Notes: a model not told the origin generated them from the letters alone. A stretch of 64,000 bases of DNA from Aurantimonas sp. 22II-16-19i (GCF_002088275.1 NZ_AQQS01000002.1:62001-126000), one strand, 5' to 3'. Shown: positions 18,423 to 30,850, counted from the stretch's first letter. A program made the numbers and translations.

Positions 18423-19627
18423 TGGCCAATCTCCTCGACGGCCACCGCCGCATCGTCGTCAAGATCGGCTCCTCGCTGCTCGTCGACCGCGAGCGGGGCA
18501 TGAAGCGAACCTGGCTGGAATCGCTGGGCGAAGACATTGCCCGGCTGGCCTCGGAGGGGAGGCAGGTGCTGGTCGTCTCTTCCGGCGCCATCGCCATGGG
18601 GCGCAAGCTCCTGAAGATGCCGCGGGGCGGCCTGCGGCTGGAGGAGAACCAGGCGGCGGCGGCCGTCGGCCAGATCGCTTTGTCGCGAACCTATTCGGAG
18701 ATCCTCGGCCGGCACGGCCTCGAGACCGGCCAGGTCCTGCTCACCATCGGTGACACGGAGGAACGCCGGCGCTACCTCAACGCCCGGGCGACGCTGTCGA
18801 CGCTGCTCGACATGGGCGCCGTGCCGGTGATCAACGAGAACGATACGGTCGCGACCAGCGAGATCCGCTACGGCGACAACGACCGGCTGGCGGCCCGCGT
18901 CGCCACCATGGTCGAGGCCGACCTCCTGATCCTCCTCTCCGACATCGACGGGCTCTATACGGCGCCGCCGCTGGAGGATCCGACGGCAACCCATATCCCC
19001 CTCGTCGAGCACATCACGCCGGAGATCGAGGCGATGGCGGGGGCGGCCGGCTCGGAGCTGTCGCGCGGCGGCATGAAGACCAAGATCGACGCCGGGCGGA
19101 TCGCGACGGATTCCGGCACGGCGATGATCATCACCGCCGGGCAGCGGCTCTACCCCCTGTCTGCCATCGAGCGCGGCGAGCGGGCGACGATGTTCCTCGC
19201 CTCCGGCACACCGCGCAGCGCCCGCAAGCGCTGGATCGCCGGCCATCTCCAGATGAACGGGGCGCTGGTCGTCGACGAGGGCGCGGTGGCCGCGCTGACC
19301 TCCGGCAAGAGCCTTCTGGCCGCCGGCGTCGTCTCTGTGCATGGCGCCTTCTCGCGCGGCGATCCCGTCCTGATCACCCGGCCGGACGGCTCGGAAGTGG
19401 CCCGCGGCATCGTCGCCTATGACGCGGGGGACGCGGCCAAGATCGCCGGCCTCCGCAGCTCGGCGGTGAGCGAGGCGCTCGGCTACGAGGCGCGCGCCGC
19501 CATGGTCCATCGCGACGACCTGGTGCTCGGTCATGTGACCGAGAGCATCGCGGCGGAGGTCGCCAGCCTGATCGCCGAGGACGAAGAGGCCGAGCGGGCC
19601 CGCAGTGGCGCGGTCGGGGCAGAATGA
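18422..19627 (+). CDS. proB: Glutamate 5-kinase
   Basis: A 401-residue kinase for the first step of proline synthesis. The amino-acid-kinase domain shows [47 protein letters not shown] and [16 protein letters not shown]; a C-terminal PUA domain (about residues 290-380) is present as in E. coli ProB. ATG is chosen; a GTG one codon earlier overlaps the obgE stop equally well. Proline feedback inhibition is known for the family. The product is handed to ProA, encoded 13 bp downstream. Confidence 0.96.
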
Positions 19628-19640
19628 AGGGAGACGTCTG

Positions 19641-20927
19641 ATGCTCGACAGGGCCGATACGGGCGCCGATGGGATCGGCGCGATGATGGATGCGATCGGC
19701 CGGCGCGCCCGCGCCGCCGCCCGCCAACTGGCGCTGGCGCCGCGCGCCCGCAAGGACGCGGCGCTGCAGGCCATGGCCGACGCCTTGAACGCTGCGATCC
19801 CGGCGATCCTCGAGGCGAATGGCGAGGATCTCGTCAGGGCGCAGGAGAGCGGCGCCAACGCCGCCTTCGTCGACCGCCTGACGCTGAACCCGGCCCGCAT
19901 CGTCGCGATGTCGGAGGGACTTCGCGCCATCGCCGAGCTGGCCGATCCGGTCGGCCAGACGATCGCCGCCTGGGAGCGGCCGAACGGCTTGCGGATCGAG
20001 CGGGTGCGCACGCCCCTCGGTGTCATCGGGGTCATCTACGAGAGCCGGCCGAACGTGACGGCCGACGCCGGCGCGCTGTGCCTCAAGGCCGGCAATGCGG
20101 TGATCCTGCGCGGCGGATCGGATTCGGCCCATTCCTCCCGGGCGATCCATGCGGCCCTCGTCGCAGGCCTGACAGCCGCGGGGCTTCCCGAGGACGCGAT
20201 CCAGATGGTGCCGACCACCGACAGGGCGGCGGTCGGCGAGATGCTGAAGGGGCTGTCGGGCAATCTCGACGTCATCGTGCCGCGCGGCGGGAAGTCGCTG
20301 GTCGCCCGCGTCCAGGACGAGGCGCGGGTGCCGGTCTTTGCCCATCTGGAAGGCATCTGCCACGTCTATGTCGATCGCTCGGCCGATCTCGCGATGGCCG
20401 TCGCGGTGACGGTCAATTCGAAGATGCGGCGCACCGGCATCTGCGGATCCGCCGAAACCCTCCTCGTCGACCGGGCGGTCGCGGCGACTCACCTTGCGCC
20501 GATTCTCCAGGCGCTCGCGGGCAAGGGCTGCGAGATCCGGGCGACGGAAGAGGTGCGAGCGCTGTTCCCGGCGGCCTTGCTGGCGGACGAAACCGACTTT
20601 TCCACCGAATATCTCGACGCGATCATCTCCGTTGCGCTCGTCGACGGGGTGGAGGGCGCAATCTCCCACGTCGAGCGCTATTCCTCCCATCACACCGAGG
20701 CGATTCTCGCCGAGGACGCGGCGGCGGTGGAGGCCTTCATGAACGGCATCGATTCGGCGATCCTCCTGCACAACGCCTCGACCCAGTTCGCCGATGGCGG
20801 CGAGTTCGGCATGGGCGGGGAAATCGGCATCGCCACCGGCAAGATGCATGCGCGCGGTCCGGTCGGCGTCGAGCAGCTGACGAGCTTCAACTACCGCGTT
20901 CGCGGCAGCGGCCAGACGCGGCCTTGA
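19641..20927 (+). CDS. proA: Gamma-glutamyl phosphate reductase
   Basis: A 428-residue NADPH-dependent reductase that converts gamma-glutamyl phosphate to glutamate semialdehyde. Seen: [64 protein letters not shown], the nucleophile in [15 protein letters not shown] and the C-terminal [27 protein letters not shown] lies 8 bp before the ATG. It is cotranscribed with proB and followed 14 bp later by nadD. Confidence 0.97.
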   Translation: MLDRADTGADGIGAMMDAIGRRARAAARQLALAPRARKDAALQAMADALNAAIPAILEANGEDLVRAQESGANAAFVDRLTLNPARIVAMSEGLRAIAELADPVGQTIAAWERPNGLRIERVRTPLGVIGVIYESRPNVTADAGALCLKAGNAVILRGGSDSAHSSRAIHAALVAGLTAAGLPEDAIQMVPTTDRAAVGEMLKGLSGNLDVIVPRGGKSLVARVQDEARVPVFAHLEGICHVYVDRSADLAMAVAVTVNSKMRRTGICGSAETLLVDRAVAATHLAPILQALAGKGCEIRATEEVRALFPAALLADETDFSTEYLDAIISVALVDGVEGAISHVERYSSHHTEAILAEDAAAVEAFMNGIDSAILLHNASTQFADGGEFGMGGEIGIATGKMHARGPVGVEQLTSFNYRVRGSGQTRP

Positions 20928-20941
20928 GCGAACCGGAGGGG

Positions 20942-21616
20942 ATGAGCCGGGAGGGGACGGGCCCCGCCACGCTGCCGGGCGCCGGACCGTTCGACGCGGC
21001 GGCGGCGGGGCCGGTGCTGTCGATGCCGCCGGGCAACGGACAGATGACCGTCGGCCTGTTCGGCGGCTCGTTCAATCCGCCCCACGACGGCCATCGCCTC
21101 GTCGCCGAGACGGCGCTCCGCCGCCTCGGCCTGACCCGGGTCTGGTGGATCGTCACGCCGGGCAATCCGCTCAAGGACCACGGTGTCCTGCGACCGCTGG
21201 ACGAGCGGATCGCGATGGTGCGCGACTTCGCCTCGCCGGCGCGGGCGGACGTCACCGCCTTCGAGGCCAGCTACAAGGTGCGCTTCACCGCCGACACGCT
21301 GGCGCTGGTCCGGCGGCGGCGGCCGAACATGAAGATCGTCTGGGTGATGGGGGCAGACTCCATGGTGACGTTCCACCGCTGGCAGGAGTGGCAGTGGATC
21401 GCCGAGAACGTGCCGATCGCCGTGGTCGACCGGCCGGAAAAGACCTTCGCGGCGCTCGCCTCGCCTTTCGCGCGGCGCTACGATTTCGCCCGGATTCCCC
21501 AGGAACGGGCAAGGATCCTGCCCTACCGTCAGGCGCCGGCCTGGACGTTTCTCTTCGGGCCGCGCAACGCGGCCTCCTCGACGCAACTTCGCAGTGCCGC
21601 GGCAGAGACGTCTTGA
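20942..21616 (+). CDS. nadD: Nicotinate-nucleotide adenylyltransferase
   Basis: Makes deamido-NAD from nicotinate mononucleotide and ATP. Seen: nucleotidyltransferase motif GLFGGSFNPPHDGHRL (the HxGH box), VMGADSMVTFHRWQEW, VVDRPEKTF and SSTQLR (the ISSTxLR ATP-binding end). 224 residues from the first ATG, but that ATG touches its ribosome site too closely (GGAGGGG, 0-2 bp); ATG at 21023 would give a more typical N-terminus, so the first ~27 residues are doubtful. It sits between proA and rsfS as in other Hyphomicrobiales. Confidence 0.93.
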   Translation: MSREGTGPATLPGAGPFDAAAAGPVLSMPPGNGQMTVGLFGGSFNPPHDGHRLVAETALRRLGLTRVWWIVTPGNPLKDHGVLRPLDERIAMVRDFASPARADVTAFEASYKVRFTADTLALVRRRRPNMKIVWVMGADSMVTFHRWQEWQWIAENVPIAVVDRPEKTFAALASPFARRYDFARIPQERARILPYRQAPAWTFLFGPRNAASSTQLRSAAAETS

Positions 21617-21646
21617 AACGGACACGGAACACTGCCTACATTACTC

Positions 21647-22117
21647 GTGCAGGCGTTATCAGGACGCCCGCAGGTTGACCCGTGGAAAGGGAAAACGACA
21701 CTGAGACAAGCGGCTCAAGCGAAGGGAGTCTTCGAGACGTCTCCTTCTGAAGCGCCTGCGACCGAGATCTCGGCCGGCGGGACCGCAATCGACCTCGTGA
21801 CCCAGAGTCTGGAAGACTCCAAGGGCGAGGACATCGTCTCCATCGATCTGAGCGGGAAGTCGGCGCTGGCCGACTTCATGGTGGTCGTCTCCGGACGCTC
21901 CAACCGCCATGTCACCGCCATCGCGGACCACCTGCTGCGCCATCTCAAGGAGCATGGCCTCGGCAACGCGAAGGTCGAGGGTCTCCAGAACGGCGACTGG
22001 GTGCTGATCGATGCGGGCGACATCATCGTCCACATCTTCCGCCCGGAAATCCGCAGCTTCTACAACATCGAGAAGATGTGGACCGTCGGCGACACCGGAG
22101 ACGCGACGATCCACTGA
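21647..22117 (+). CDS. rsfS: Ribosomal silencing factor RsfS
   Basis: Binds L14 and blocks subunit joining under starvation. The core is clear: LEDSKGEDIVSIDLSGKSAL, DFMVVVSGRSNRHVTAIAD, VEGLQNGDWVLIDAGDIIV and the terminal HIFRPEIRSFYNIEKMW. 156 residues with the GTG start, longer than the usual ~115-130, so translation may really begin later; a CTG at 21701 lies 8 bp after AAAGGG and would give LRQAAQAKGVF as the start. The boundary is uncertain, the identity is not. Confidence 0.93.
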   Translation: MQALSGRPQVDPWKGKTTLRQAAQAKGVFETSPSEAPATEISAGGTAIDLVTQSLEDSKGEDIVSIDLSGKSALADFMVVVSGRSNRHVTAIADHLLRHLKEHGLGNAKVEGLQNGDWVLIDAGDIIVHIFRPEIRSFYNIEKMWTVGDTGDATIH

Positions 22118-22169
22118 TCGCGCGACGCACCAACGGGCGCATGGAAGGCCCTTTTCAGGAGGGCGGCTG

Positions 22170-22652
22170 ATGCGTCTTTCGATCGCTGCCATCGGGCGGA
22201 TGAAACAGGGTCCGGACAAGGCGCTGGTCGAGCGGTATCTCGGCCGGCTGACCTCCGTCGGTGGCCAGGTCGGCCTCGACTATCGCGGCCTCAAGGAAAC
22301 GGTCGAATCGCGGCTCCAGACCGTCGCCGAACGGCGCAGGGAGGAGGCGGCGAAGCTGACCGCCGGCCTCGATGAGGACTGCGTGCGCGTCGTCTTCGAC
22401 GAGCGCGGCAAGAGCCTGTCCTCGGCCGATTTCGCGGCGCTGCTCGCCGGCCTGCGGGACGATGGCCGGCGCGAGGTGTGCTTCTTCCTCGGCGGCCCGG
22501 ACGGCCACGATCCCGACCTCGCCGCCTCGGCCGACCGGCTTCTGTCCTTCGGCAAGATGACGTTCCCCCATCAGATCGCCCGCCTGATGCTGGCCGAGCA
22601 GCTCTACCGGGCCGTGACGATCCTCTCCGGCCACCCCTATCATCGCGCCTGA
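22170..22652 (+). CDS. rlmH: 23S rRNA pseudouridine1915 N3-methyltransferase RlmH
   Basis: A 160-residue SPOUT-class enzyme methylating pseudouridine 1915 in helix 69 of 23S rRNA. Seen: MRLSIAAIGRMKQGPDKAL, DERGKSLSSADFA, CFFLGGPDGHD (SAM-binding knot) and LSFGKMTFPHQIARLMLAEQ with the C-terminal HPYHR. AGGAGGG lies 6 bp before the ATG. It follows rsfS by 52 bp, the usual order. Confidence 0.97.
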   Translation: MRLSIAAIGRMKQGPDKALVERYLGRLTSVGGQVGLDYRGLKETVESRLQTVAERRREEAAKLTAGLDEDCVRVVFDERGKSLSSADFAALLAGLRDDGRREVCFFLGGPDGHDPDLAASADRLLSFGKMTFPHQIARLMLAEQLYRAVTILSGHPYHRA

Positions 22653-23049
22653 CCCTGGCATGGCGGCGGCATTCCGGCGGTCGGGCAGGGCGGTTCGGGC
22701 AATGGGACATGGCGCTGCGGCTCGACATCCCGGCATCCCGCCTTCGATGCGTCGCAGATGAACGCGCCCGAGATGCGAGCTGGCATTTTCCGGATCGAAA
22801 TACGGGCGCCGAGGCGCTGGCGGGGCAGAGGTTTGCGGCCGTCAACTCAGCGTGATTTTCGCGCTGTCGCCCTGCGACCACAGGCCTGAACCGTCAAACC
22901 GTGGTATCGTCTCCTTTCGATCATCCGGCGCCTCGACTGCGGCCGCGTATGCGACGGCTGGCGCCATGTGGCGAGCCGGGCAGGCATGGTTGATCGATTG
23001 TTAACGGCTCGATTCTATCGTCGGCGATGCGAGGACAGGACGAAGCGGC
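22653..23049. other. Intergenic gap with no recognised gene
   Basis: Nearly 400 bp between rlmH and the envC-like gene. The short open frames here lack ribosome sites and family resemblance. The last ~100 bp become AT-richer (GATCGATTGTTAACGGCTCG) and probably hold the envC-ctpA promoter; no -35/-10 pair stands out. Confidence 0.5.
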
Positions 23050-24939
23050 TTGAACAGACGACGGATCAGCGGCGGTGGCGAACGATGCCTCGCGGAGCGC
23101 CGGAGCGGGGGCCGCTTGGCCGCCTTGCTGGTCGGCTCGATCCTGACGTCTGTGCTCGTCGCGTCGTCGATGCCGGCCGCGACGGCGGCGCCGGGTGAGA
23201 CGGACCCGACCGAAGTGGCCGCGATCTCGCGTGCCTCGGGACTGACCGAAGCTTCCCTCGCTGCATCGGCCGGCGACATCGAGGCGCGGCGCCGGAAGAC
23301 GGCGTCCGAACTTGCCGAGCTGTCCTCCCGCATCGAGCTGTCCGAGGCGACCATCCGCTCCCTCGACGACGAGATCGTCTCGATCGCCGCCGACCGCAAC
23401 AAGCTGACTGCCGCCTTGAAGAGCGCGACCGAGGCCCAACGCAGGATCAGCGGCGATCTGGCCGGCACCGAGGCGCGGCTGACGGCTCTCGGTGCCGAGG
23501 AAGACGCGATCAAGGCCTCGCTCGCCGCGCGCCGCGACCTCCTGGCGGAGGTGCTGGCGGCGCTCGAGCGGATGGGCCGCAAGCCGCCGCCGGCGCTGCT
23601 GGTTCGCCCCCACGACGCGCTCGGCGCGGTGCGCAGCGCCATCCTCCTCGGGGCGGTGGTGCCGACCATGCGCCAGGAAGCCGCCACACTGGTCGCGGAT
23701 CTGCAGCGGCTTTCGACGGTGAAGGCGTCGATCGTGACGGAGAAGGACCGGTTCACCGCCCAGATGCGGAACCATCGGGAGGAAGAGGCGCGGCTGGAGA
23801 GGCTGTTCGCCGAGAAGCAGCGGATCGAGACGGCCAATCGCGCGCGCCGCGAGGCCGAGAGCGCGCGCGCCGCCGAACTCGCTCGCAAGGCCGACGATCT
23901 GAAGGGGCTGATCGCCTCCCTGCAGGCGGAAGCCGACGCGGCCAGGCAGCGCGAGACGGCGGAGCGCGAGGAGAAGGCGCGCCAGCTCGCCGCAGCCGAG
24001 GCGCTCGCGGCCAAGGACAGGCGCGAGGCGACGGCGGCGCGGGAAGAGATGGCCCTCGCACGATCGCGCGAGGACGACGATGCCGGAAAGGTGCGCACCG
24101 CCGATGGCCAGACCGGCCGCCTGACCGCATCCCAGGAGGCAGACGGCGACGGAGCGACGGCCGGCAGCGGGAACGACACCGCGGCGGGAACCGGCACGGG
24201 CCCAGGCCCAGGCCCAGGCTCTGGCGAAGACCCAGGCTCTGGCGAGGACCGGGACATCGCGGCGAGCGATGCGGACGAGACGCCGCCCCGCGACGTCGCT
24301 GCGGCGCAGAGCGACCCGTCGCGGGACGCGGCAGCGGCGGATGACGCGGACGGCGACGCTGCGGCGCTCACCGGCACGGCCCCCGGCGACGACACCCGCG
24401 TCGCCGCGCTCGAGGATCGGCAGCCGGAGAAGCCGGCCTACGATATCGCGGCGCTGCGGAACAACACGGCGTTATTGGAGCCCGCCGCCGCATTTTCGAC
24501 ACTCAAGGCTCGTTTGTCGAAGCCTGTGCTCGGGAGGCAGATCATTGGATTCGGCGAGAAGGACGACATCGGCAGACCCTCGAATGGCGTGTCCTTCGCC
24601 GCGCGAGCCGGCGATGTCGTCATTGCGCCTTCCGACGGAAGGGTGCTCTATGCCGGTCCGTTCCGCTCCTATGGACAACTCTTGATCCTCGATGCCGGCG
24701 ATGGCTATCATATCGTCCTGGCCGGCATGGATCGTATCGACGTTGCGAGTGGCCAGTTCGTTTCGGCAGGGGAGCCGGTCGCGCTGATGGGTGCGCGGCG
24801 GCTGGCAAGTGTTCAGGTGGCGGAGTTCGGTGCGGCCGAGCCCGCGCTCTACGTCGAATTTCGAAATGACGGGAAACCGGTCGATCCGACCCCCTGGTGG
24901 ACGGAAGAACCCTCTGGAAGGACGAGGAATGATTCGTAA
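23050..24939 (+). CDS. EnvC-like murein hydrolase activator with degenerate LytM domain
   Basis: A 629-residue periplasmic protein: signal segment (LAALLVGSILTSVLVASS), long coiled coil (~75-345), a low-complexity acidic/Gly-Pro region (~355-465) and a C-terminal LytM/M23 domain (~500-620). The zinc ligands of active LytM enzymes are missing: SNGVSFAARAG stands where HxGxD is expected and ALYVEFRNDGKPVDP where HxHFE is. This is the EnvC pattern, an activator of septal amidases rather than a hydrolase. It starts at TTG; no in-frame ATG lies near. The variable insert makes it longer than usual (~430). It overlaps ctpA by 11 bp. Confidence 0.85.
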   Translation: MNRRRISGGGERCLAERRSGGRLAALLVGSILTSVLVASSMPAATAAPGETDPTEVAAISRASGLTEASLAASAGDIEARRRKTASELAELSSRIELSEATIRSLDDEIVSIAADRNKLTAALKSATEAQRRISGDLAGTEARLTALGAEEDAIKASLAARRDLLAEVLAALERMGRKPPPALLVRPHDALGAVRSAILLGAVVPTMRQEAATLVADLQRLSTVKASIVTEKDRFTAQMRNHREEEARLERLFAEKQRIETANRARREAESARAAELARKADDLKGLIASLQAEADAARQRETAEREEKARQLAAAEALAAKDRREATAAREEMALARSREDDDAGKVRTADGQTGRLTASQEADGDGATAGSGNDTAAGTGTGPGPGPGSGEDPGSGEDRDIAASDADETPPRDVAAAQSDPSRDAAAADDADGDAAALTGTAPGDDTRVAALEDRQPEKPAYDIAALRNNTALLEPAAAFSTLKARLSKPVLGRQIIGFGEKDDIGRPSNGVSFAARAGDVVIAPSDGRVLYAGPFRSYGQLLILDAGDGYHIVLAGMDRIDVASGQFVSAGEPVALMGARRLASVQVAEFGAAEPALYVEFRNDGKPVDPTPWWTEEPSGRTRNDS

Positions 24940-26305
24940 GCTTTCGATACTCTTCGCCGGCGTGCTGATGGGAGCCACGGCGATGACCGTGGTCAGCCAG
25001 AGCCCGGGCGTCGCCAACGCCGCCGGCTCCGATACCTATCGCCAGCTTGCGATCTTCGGCGACGTCTTCGAGCGCGTGCGGGCCCAGTATGTCGATCAGC
25101 CCGACGACCAGAAGCTGGTCGAGACGGCGATCAACGGCATGCTGACCTCGCTCGATCCGCATTCGAGCTACATGAACGCCAAGGAAGCCGCCGAGATGCG
25201 GACCGAGACCCGCGGCCAGTTCGGCGGGCTCGGCATCGAGGTGACGATGCAGGACGAACTCGTCAAGGTGGTCTCGCCCTTCGAGGGCACGCCCGCCGAC
25301 AAGGCCGGCGTCCTCGCCGGCGACCTGATCGCCGAGATCAACGGCGAGCAGGTTCGCGGCCTGACCCTCGGCGAGGCCGTCGACAAGATGAAGGGCGACA
25401 TCGGCTCCAAGGTGACGCTGACGATCGTTCGCGAAGGCGCCACCAAGCCGGTGCGTCTGACACTGACTCGGGCCGAGATCAAGGTTCCGTCGGTGCGTCA
25501 TTCGGTCGAGGGCGACGTCGGCTACATCAAGCTGCTGAAATTCAACGAGCAGACCACGGTCGGCCTCGAGGACGCCATTGCCGACATCAAGGAGAAGGTC
25601 GGCGAGGACAAGCTGAAGGGCTACGTCCTCGACCTGCGCCGCAATCCCGGCGGACTGCTCGACGAGGCGGTGTCGGTCTCCGACGCCTTCCTCAACAGCG
25701 GCGAGATCGTCTCGACCCGCGGCCGCAACGCCGACGAGACGCGGCGCTACAACGCCCGCTCGGGCGACGACATCGACGGCAAGCCGCTGGTCGTCCTCGT
25801 CAATGGCGGATCGGCCTCGGCGTCGGAGATCGTCGCCGGCGCCCTGCAGGACCAGCGCCGGGCGACCATCGTCGGCACGCGCTCCTTCGGCAAGGGATCG
25901 GTGCAGACCATCATCCCGCTCGGCCAGAACGGTGCGCTCCGCCTGACGACGGCGCTCTATTACACGCCGTCCGGCAGCTCGATCCAGGGCCGCGGCATCA
26001 ATCCGGACATCACCGTCGAGCAGCCGCTGCCGAAGGAGATCCGCGAGCAGATGGGCCTCGACGCAGAGGACGAGCTGGTGCGGGGCGAGTCGTCCCTGCG
26101 CGGCCATATTCCGGGCACCGAGGAGACCGACGAGGGCTCCGGCTCGCTCGACTATGTGCCGCCGGAGAAGAAGGACGACCTGCAGATGCAGTATGCGATC
26201 GATCTTCTCGACGGCAAGAAGACCAATGCGATGTTCCCGCCCAAGCGCGAAGCGAATGCCAGCTCGCAGACCGGCACCGAGGAAGGCGCCAGCGCCAAGA
26301 ACTGA
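24929..26305 (+). CDS. ctpA: Carboxyl-terminal processing protease (S41)
   Basis: A 458-residue periplasmic serine protease. Order: signal peptide (MIRKLSILFAGVLMGATAM), N-terminal helices with LDPHSSYMNAKE, PDZ domain (GGLGIEVTMQDELVKVVSP to about residue 175) and the S41 catalytic core with YVLDLRRNPGG, the nucleophile in GGSASASEIVAGAL and the Lys in TRSFGKGSVQT; ALYYTPSGSSIQGRGI follows. The Ser-Lys dyad is intact. The family trims envelope proteins and peptidoglycan endopeptidases, which fits coupling to the overlapping EnvC-like gene upstream. GACGAGGA precedes the ATG. Confidence 0.96.
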   Translation: MIRKLSILFAGVLMGATAMTVVSQSPGVANAAGSDTYRQLAIFGDVFERVRAQYVDQPDDQKLVETAINGMLTSLDPHSSYMNAKEAAEMRTETRGQFGGLGIEVTMQDELVKVVSPFEGTPADKAGVLAGDLIAEINGEQVRGLTLGEAVDKMKGDIGSKVTLTIVREGATKPVRLTLTRAEIKVPSVRHSVEGDVGYIKLLKFNEQTTVGLEDAIADIKEKVGEDKLKGYVLDLRRNPGGLLDEAVSVSDAFLNSGEIVSTRGRNADETRRYNARSGDDIDGKPLVVLVNGGSASASEIVAGALQDQRRATIVGTRSFGKGSVQTIIPLGQNGALRLTTALYYTPSGSSIQGRGINPDITVEQPLPKEIREQMGLDAEDELVRGESSLRGHIPGTEETDEGSGSLDYVPPEKKDDLQMQYAIDLLDGKKTNAMFPPKREANASSQTGTEEGASAKN

Positions 26306-26356
26306 GGCGCCGGGGCGGCGCAATCCGCCCCCACCCTCGACCGCGACATGATCGAC

Positions 26357-26387
26357 AGCCCGGCCGCCCCCGCGGCCGGGCTTTTTT
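26357..26387 (+). terminator. Rho-independent terminator after ctpA
   Basis: A perfect 11-bp stem (AGCCCGGCCGC / GCGGCCGGGCT) with a CCCC loop followed directly by TTTTTT. It ends the envC-ctpA transcript about 50 bp past the ctpA stop, so the next gene needs its own promoter or readthrough. Confidence 0.9.
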
Positions 26388-26451
26388 GCGGCCGTCGCGG
26401 CCTCTGCCCCGGCGAGCCCCGCGAAAGCTTGAGCCGATATTTCCTTCTTCC

Positions 26452-27603
26452 ATGTCCATCGAAGGCGAATTCCATCGGCCCCTGGGGCTGGACCGAACGC
26501 GGCAGCGCTTCGCCTTGCCGTTCCCCCCGCTGTCGTCGCTCGCGCTGGCCGCTTGCGCCGCGGCGATCGTTCTCGGCTCCGCCGGGACCGCCTTTCAGGG
26601 CCACGCCCCGCGCCGCATCGTCGACGTCCTCGCCGCGCCGGCCCCGGCGCCCGCTCCGCAGGTCGCGGTGACGGCGCCGGCGCCGGTCGAGGCGCGGCCC
26701 CTCTCCCGGCCGGGCGGCCCCACCATCATCAGCCCCGGCACCGCCGGCGGGCCGGTGACCTTCCGGGTGGAGGAGACGCAGTCGTTCCGGCAGTCGCCGG
26801 TGGTCGCGCATCTGCCCGATCGCGACCTGATCGAGGACAGCCCCTACGGCCCGCTGCCCGTGCGAGCGGCGGACGGGCGGCGTCCCTTCGACGTCTATCG
26901 CGGCGCTTCGAGCGGCAAGCCGGCGACGCGGATCGCCATCGTCGTCGGCGGCATCGGGATCAGCCAGACCGGCAGCATGGAGGCGGTCGAGCGGCTTCCC
27001 GCCGGCGTCACCTTCGGCTTCTCCCCGGCCGGCAACAGCCTCGATCGCTGGATGCAGTCAGCCCGCCGCAGCGGCCACGAACTGGTGCTGCAGGTGCCGC
27101 TGGAGCCGATCGGCTATCCCACCGTCGATCCGGGCGAGAACACGCTGACGGCCGAGGCGGCGGCGGTGGGAGACTTCGCCGCCCTCGAGGCCTCGCTCGG
27201 CCGGATCACCAACTATGTCGGCGTGATGAACTACATGGGCGCGCGCTTCACCGGCGACAGAGCGTCGATGGATCCCTTCATCGCCGAACTCGGACGGCGC
27301 GGGCTGATGTATCTGGACGACGGCTCGTCGGCACGCTCCCTCGGGAAGGACAGCGCGATCGCCGCCGGCGTGCCGGCCGCGACGGCCAACGTCCTCCTCG
27401 ACCAGAACCAGGATCCGGCCGCCATCGCAGATCAACTCGACATGCTGGAGAAGGTCGCCCGCGCGCAAGGGGCGGCGATCGGCGTCGCCTCCGCCTTCGA
27501 CCAGTCGATCGCGGCGATCGCAACGTGGATCCCGGCGGCGGAGAAGCGCGGCATCGAGATCGTGCCGGTCTCGGCGGTGGCCTACGACCCGGAAGGGCGC
27601 TGA
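26452..27603 (+). CDS. Divergent polysaccharide deacetylase family protein (YibQ/DUF610)
   Basis: A 383-residue envelope protein: one N-terminal membrane segment (LSSLALAACAAAIVLGSAG), a Pro/Ala-rich linker (~65-150) and a divergent NodB-like barrel (~160-380) marked by RIAIVVGGIGISQTGSMEAV, GVTFGFSPAGNSLDRWM, ELVLQVPLEPIGYP and GRRGLMYLDDGSSA. The catalytic metal triad of true polysaccharide deacetylases is not recognisable. The family travels with envC and ctpA across Proteobacteria; its chemistry is unproven. Start chosen at MSIEGEF; a longer frame begins inside the terminator region. In relatives rppH usually follows, but here a convergent pobA does. Confidence 0.87.
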   Translation: MSIEGEFHRPLGLDRTRQRFALPFPPLSSLALAACAAAIVLGSAGTAFQGHAPRRIVDVLAAPAPAPAPQVAVTAPAPVEARPLSRPGGPTIISPGTAGGPVTFRVEETQSFRQSPVVAHLPDRDLIEDSPYGPLPVRAADGRRPFDVYRGASSGKPATRIAIVVGGIGISQTGSMEAVERLPAGVTFGFSPAGNSLDRWMQSARRSGHELVLQVPLEPIGYPTVDPGENTLTAEAAAVGDFAALEASLGRITNYVGVMNYMGARFTGDRASMDPFIAELGRRGLMYLDDGSSARSLGKDSAIAAGVPAATANVLLDQNQDPAAIADQLDMLEKVARAQGAAIGVASAFDQSIAAIATWIPAAEKRGIEIVPVSAVAYDPEGR

Positions 27604-27687
27604 GGCTCGCCTCGGCTGCCCTGTCGGAGGCAGGCTGCGCCCGCGTCATCTCCCGACGACCTTCGTCAGACGGCAGGCCGGCCTTCG

Positions 27688-28989
<1,302 letters not shown>

Positions 28990-29009
28990 TTACGCTCGAT
29001 CCTCCGTCC

Positions 29010-29635
29010 TCAGATGTCGAAGAAGATCGTTTCCTTCTCGCCCTGCAGGAAGATGTCGTGGCGATAGGTCGGAACGCCGCCTTCCAGGGTCTTCGGCGCG
29101 ATCAGCGTCGACACCCGCGAGCGGTGCTCGATCCGCGACAGGATCGGGTCGGCCTCGTTGGCCGCTTCCTCGTCGCCGAAATAAAGCCGCGTGTGCAGGC
29201 CGATGTTGATGCCGCGGGCGACGATCCACAGCGTGACGTGCGGCGCCTGGGGGCGACCGTCCTTGAACGGCACCCTGCCGGGCTTGATCGTCTCGAAGAC
29301 GAACTCGCCCGTTGCCATGTCGCCCGCCGATCGGCCGAAGCCGGAAAAGTTCGCATCGGCGGTGCCGCGGGTCTCCTGCGGCGAGGGGTAGAGCCCGTCG
29401 GCGTCGGCCTGCCAGATCTCCACCATGGCGTCCTTCAACGCGGCACCGACCCCGTCGAAGACGCGGCCGACGATGCGGATGCGCTCGCCTCTTGCCTCGG
29501 CGTTGAGCATGGAGGCGCCGAGATCCTGCGGGAAGACGCCCTCGATCCCGGAGAAGTTCGGCGTGCAGCCGATGTGAACGTATGGGCCGGCGGTCTGCGA
29601 GGCGCTTTCCTTGAGCCGGTCGAGAGACTGGACCA

Positions 29636-29636
<1 letters not shown>
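29010..29636 (-). CDS. pcaG: Protocatechuate 3,4-dioxygenase alpha subunit
   Basis: A 208-residue subunit of the intradiol dioxygenase that opens protocatechuate to beta-carboxymuconate. Seen: SQTAGPYVHIGCTPNF, VEIWQADADGLYPSP, FSGFGRSAGD, QAPHVTLWIVARGINIG and HTRLYFGDEEAANEADPIL. The alpha chain contributes to the active-site wall but not the iron ligands. Its ATG overlaps the pcaH stop (TGATG), ensuring equal synthesis. Order and overlap match pcaHG in other Alphaproteobacteria. Confidence 0.95.
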
Positions 29637-30766
<1,130 letters not shown>

Positions 30767-30803
30767 TCAACTCCTCCGAGGCGGCAATATGAAAGCCCGG
30801 AAA

Positions 30804-30820
30804 ATTCATGTAAAATGAAT
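30804..30820. promoter_or_regulatory. LysR-type binding site between pcaC and pcaQ-like gene
   Basis: ATTCAT and ATGAAT form a perfect dyad around a 5-nt spacer in the 91-bp gap between the divergent genes, the T-N11-A type layout used by LysR regulators. The match is to the general LysR box; it does not resemble the ATAACC-type site reported for PcaQ of Sinorhizobium. Confidence 0.55.
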
Positions 30821-30850
30821 ATGCACCGGGTTTAGCATGACTGTCTGGTT

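Noticed and set aside
22653-23049. Possible small genes between rlmH and the envC-like gene
   Set aside because: Frames are short, without ribosome sites, and overlap one another on both strands.
24190-24250. Short repeats that might suggest a CRISPR array
   Set aside because: They are tandem 6-18 bp units inside the EnvC-like coding frame, without spacers.
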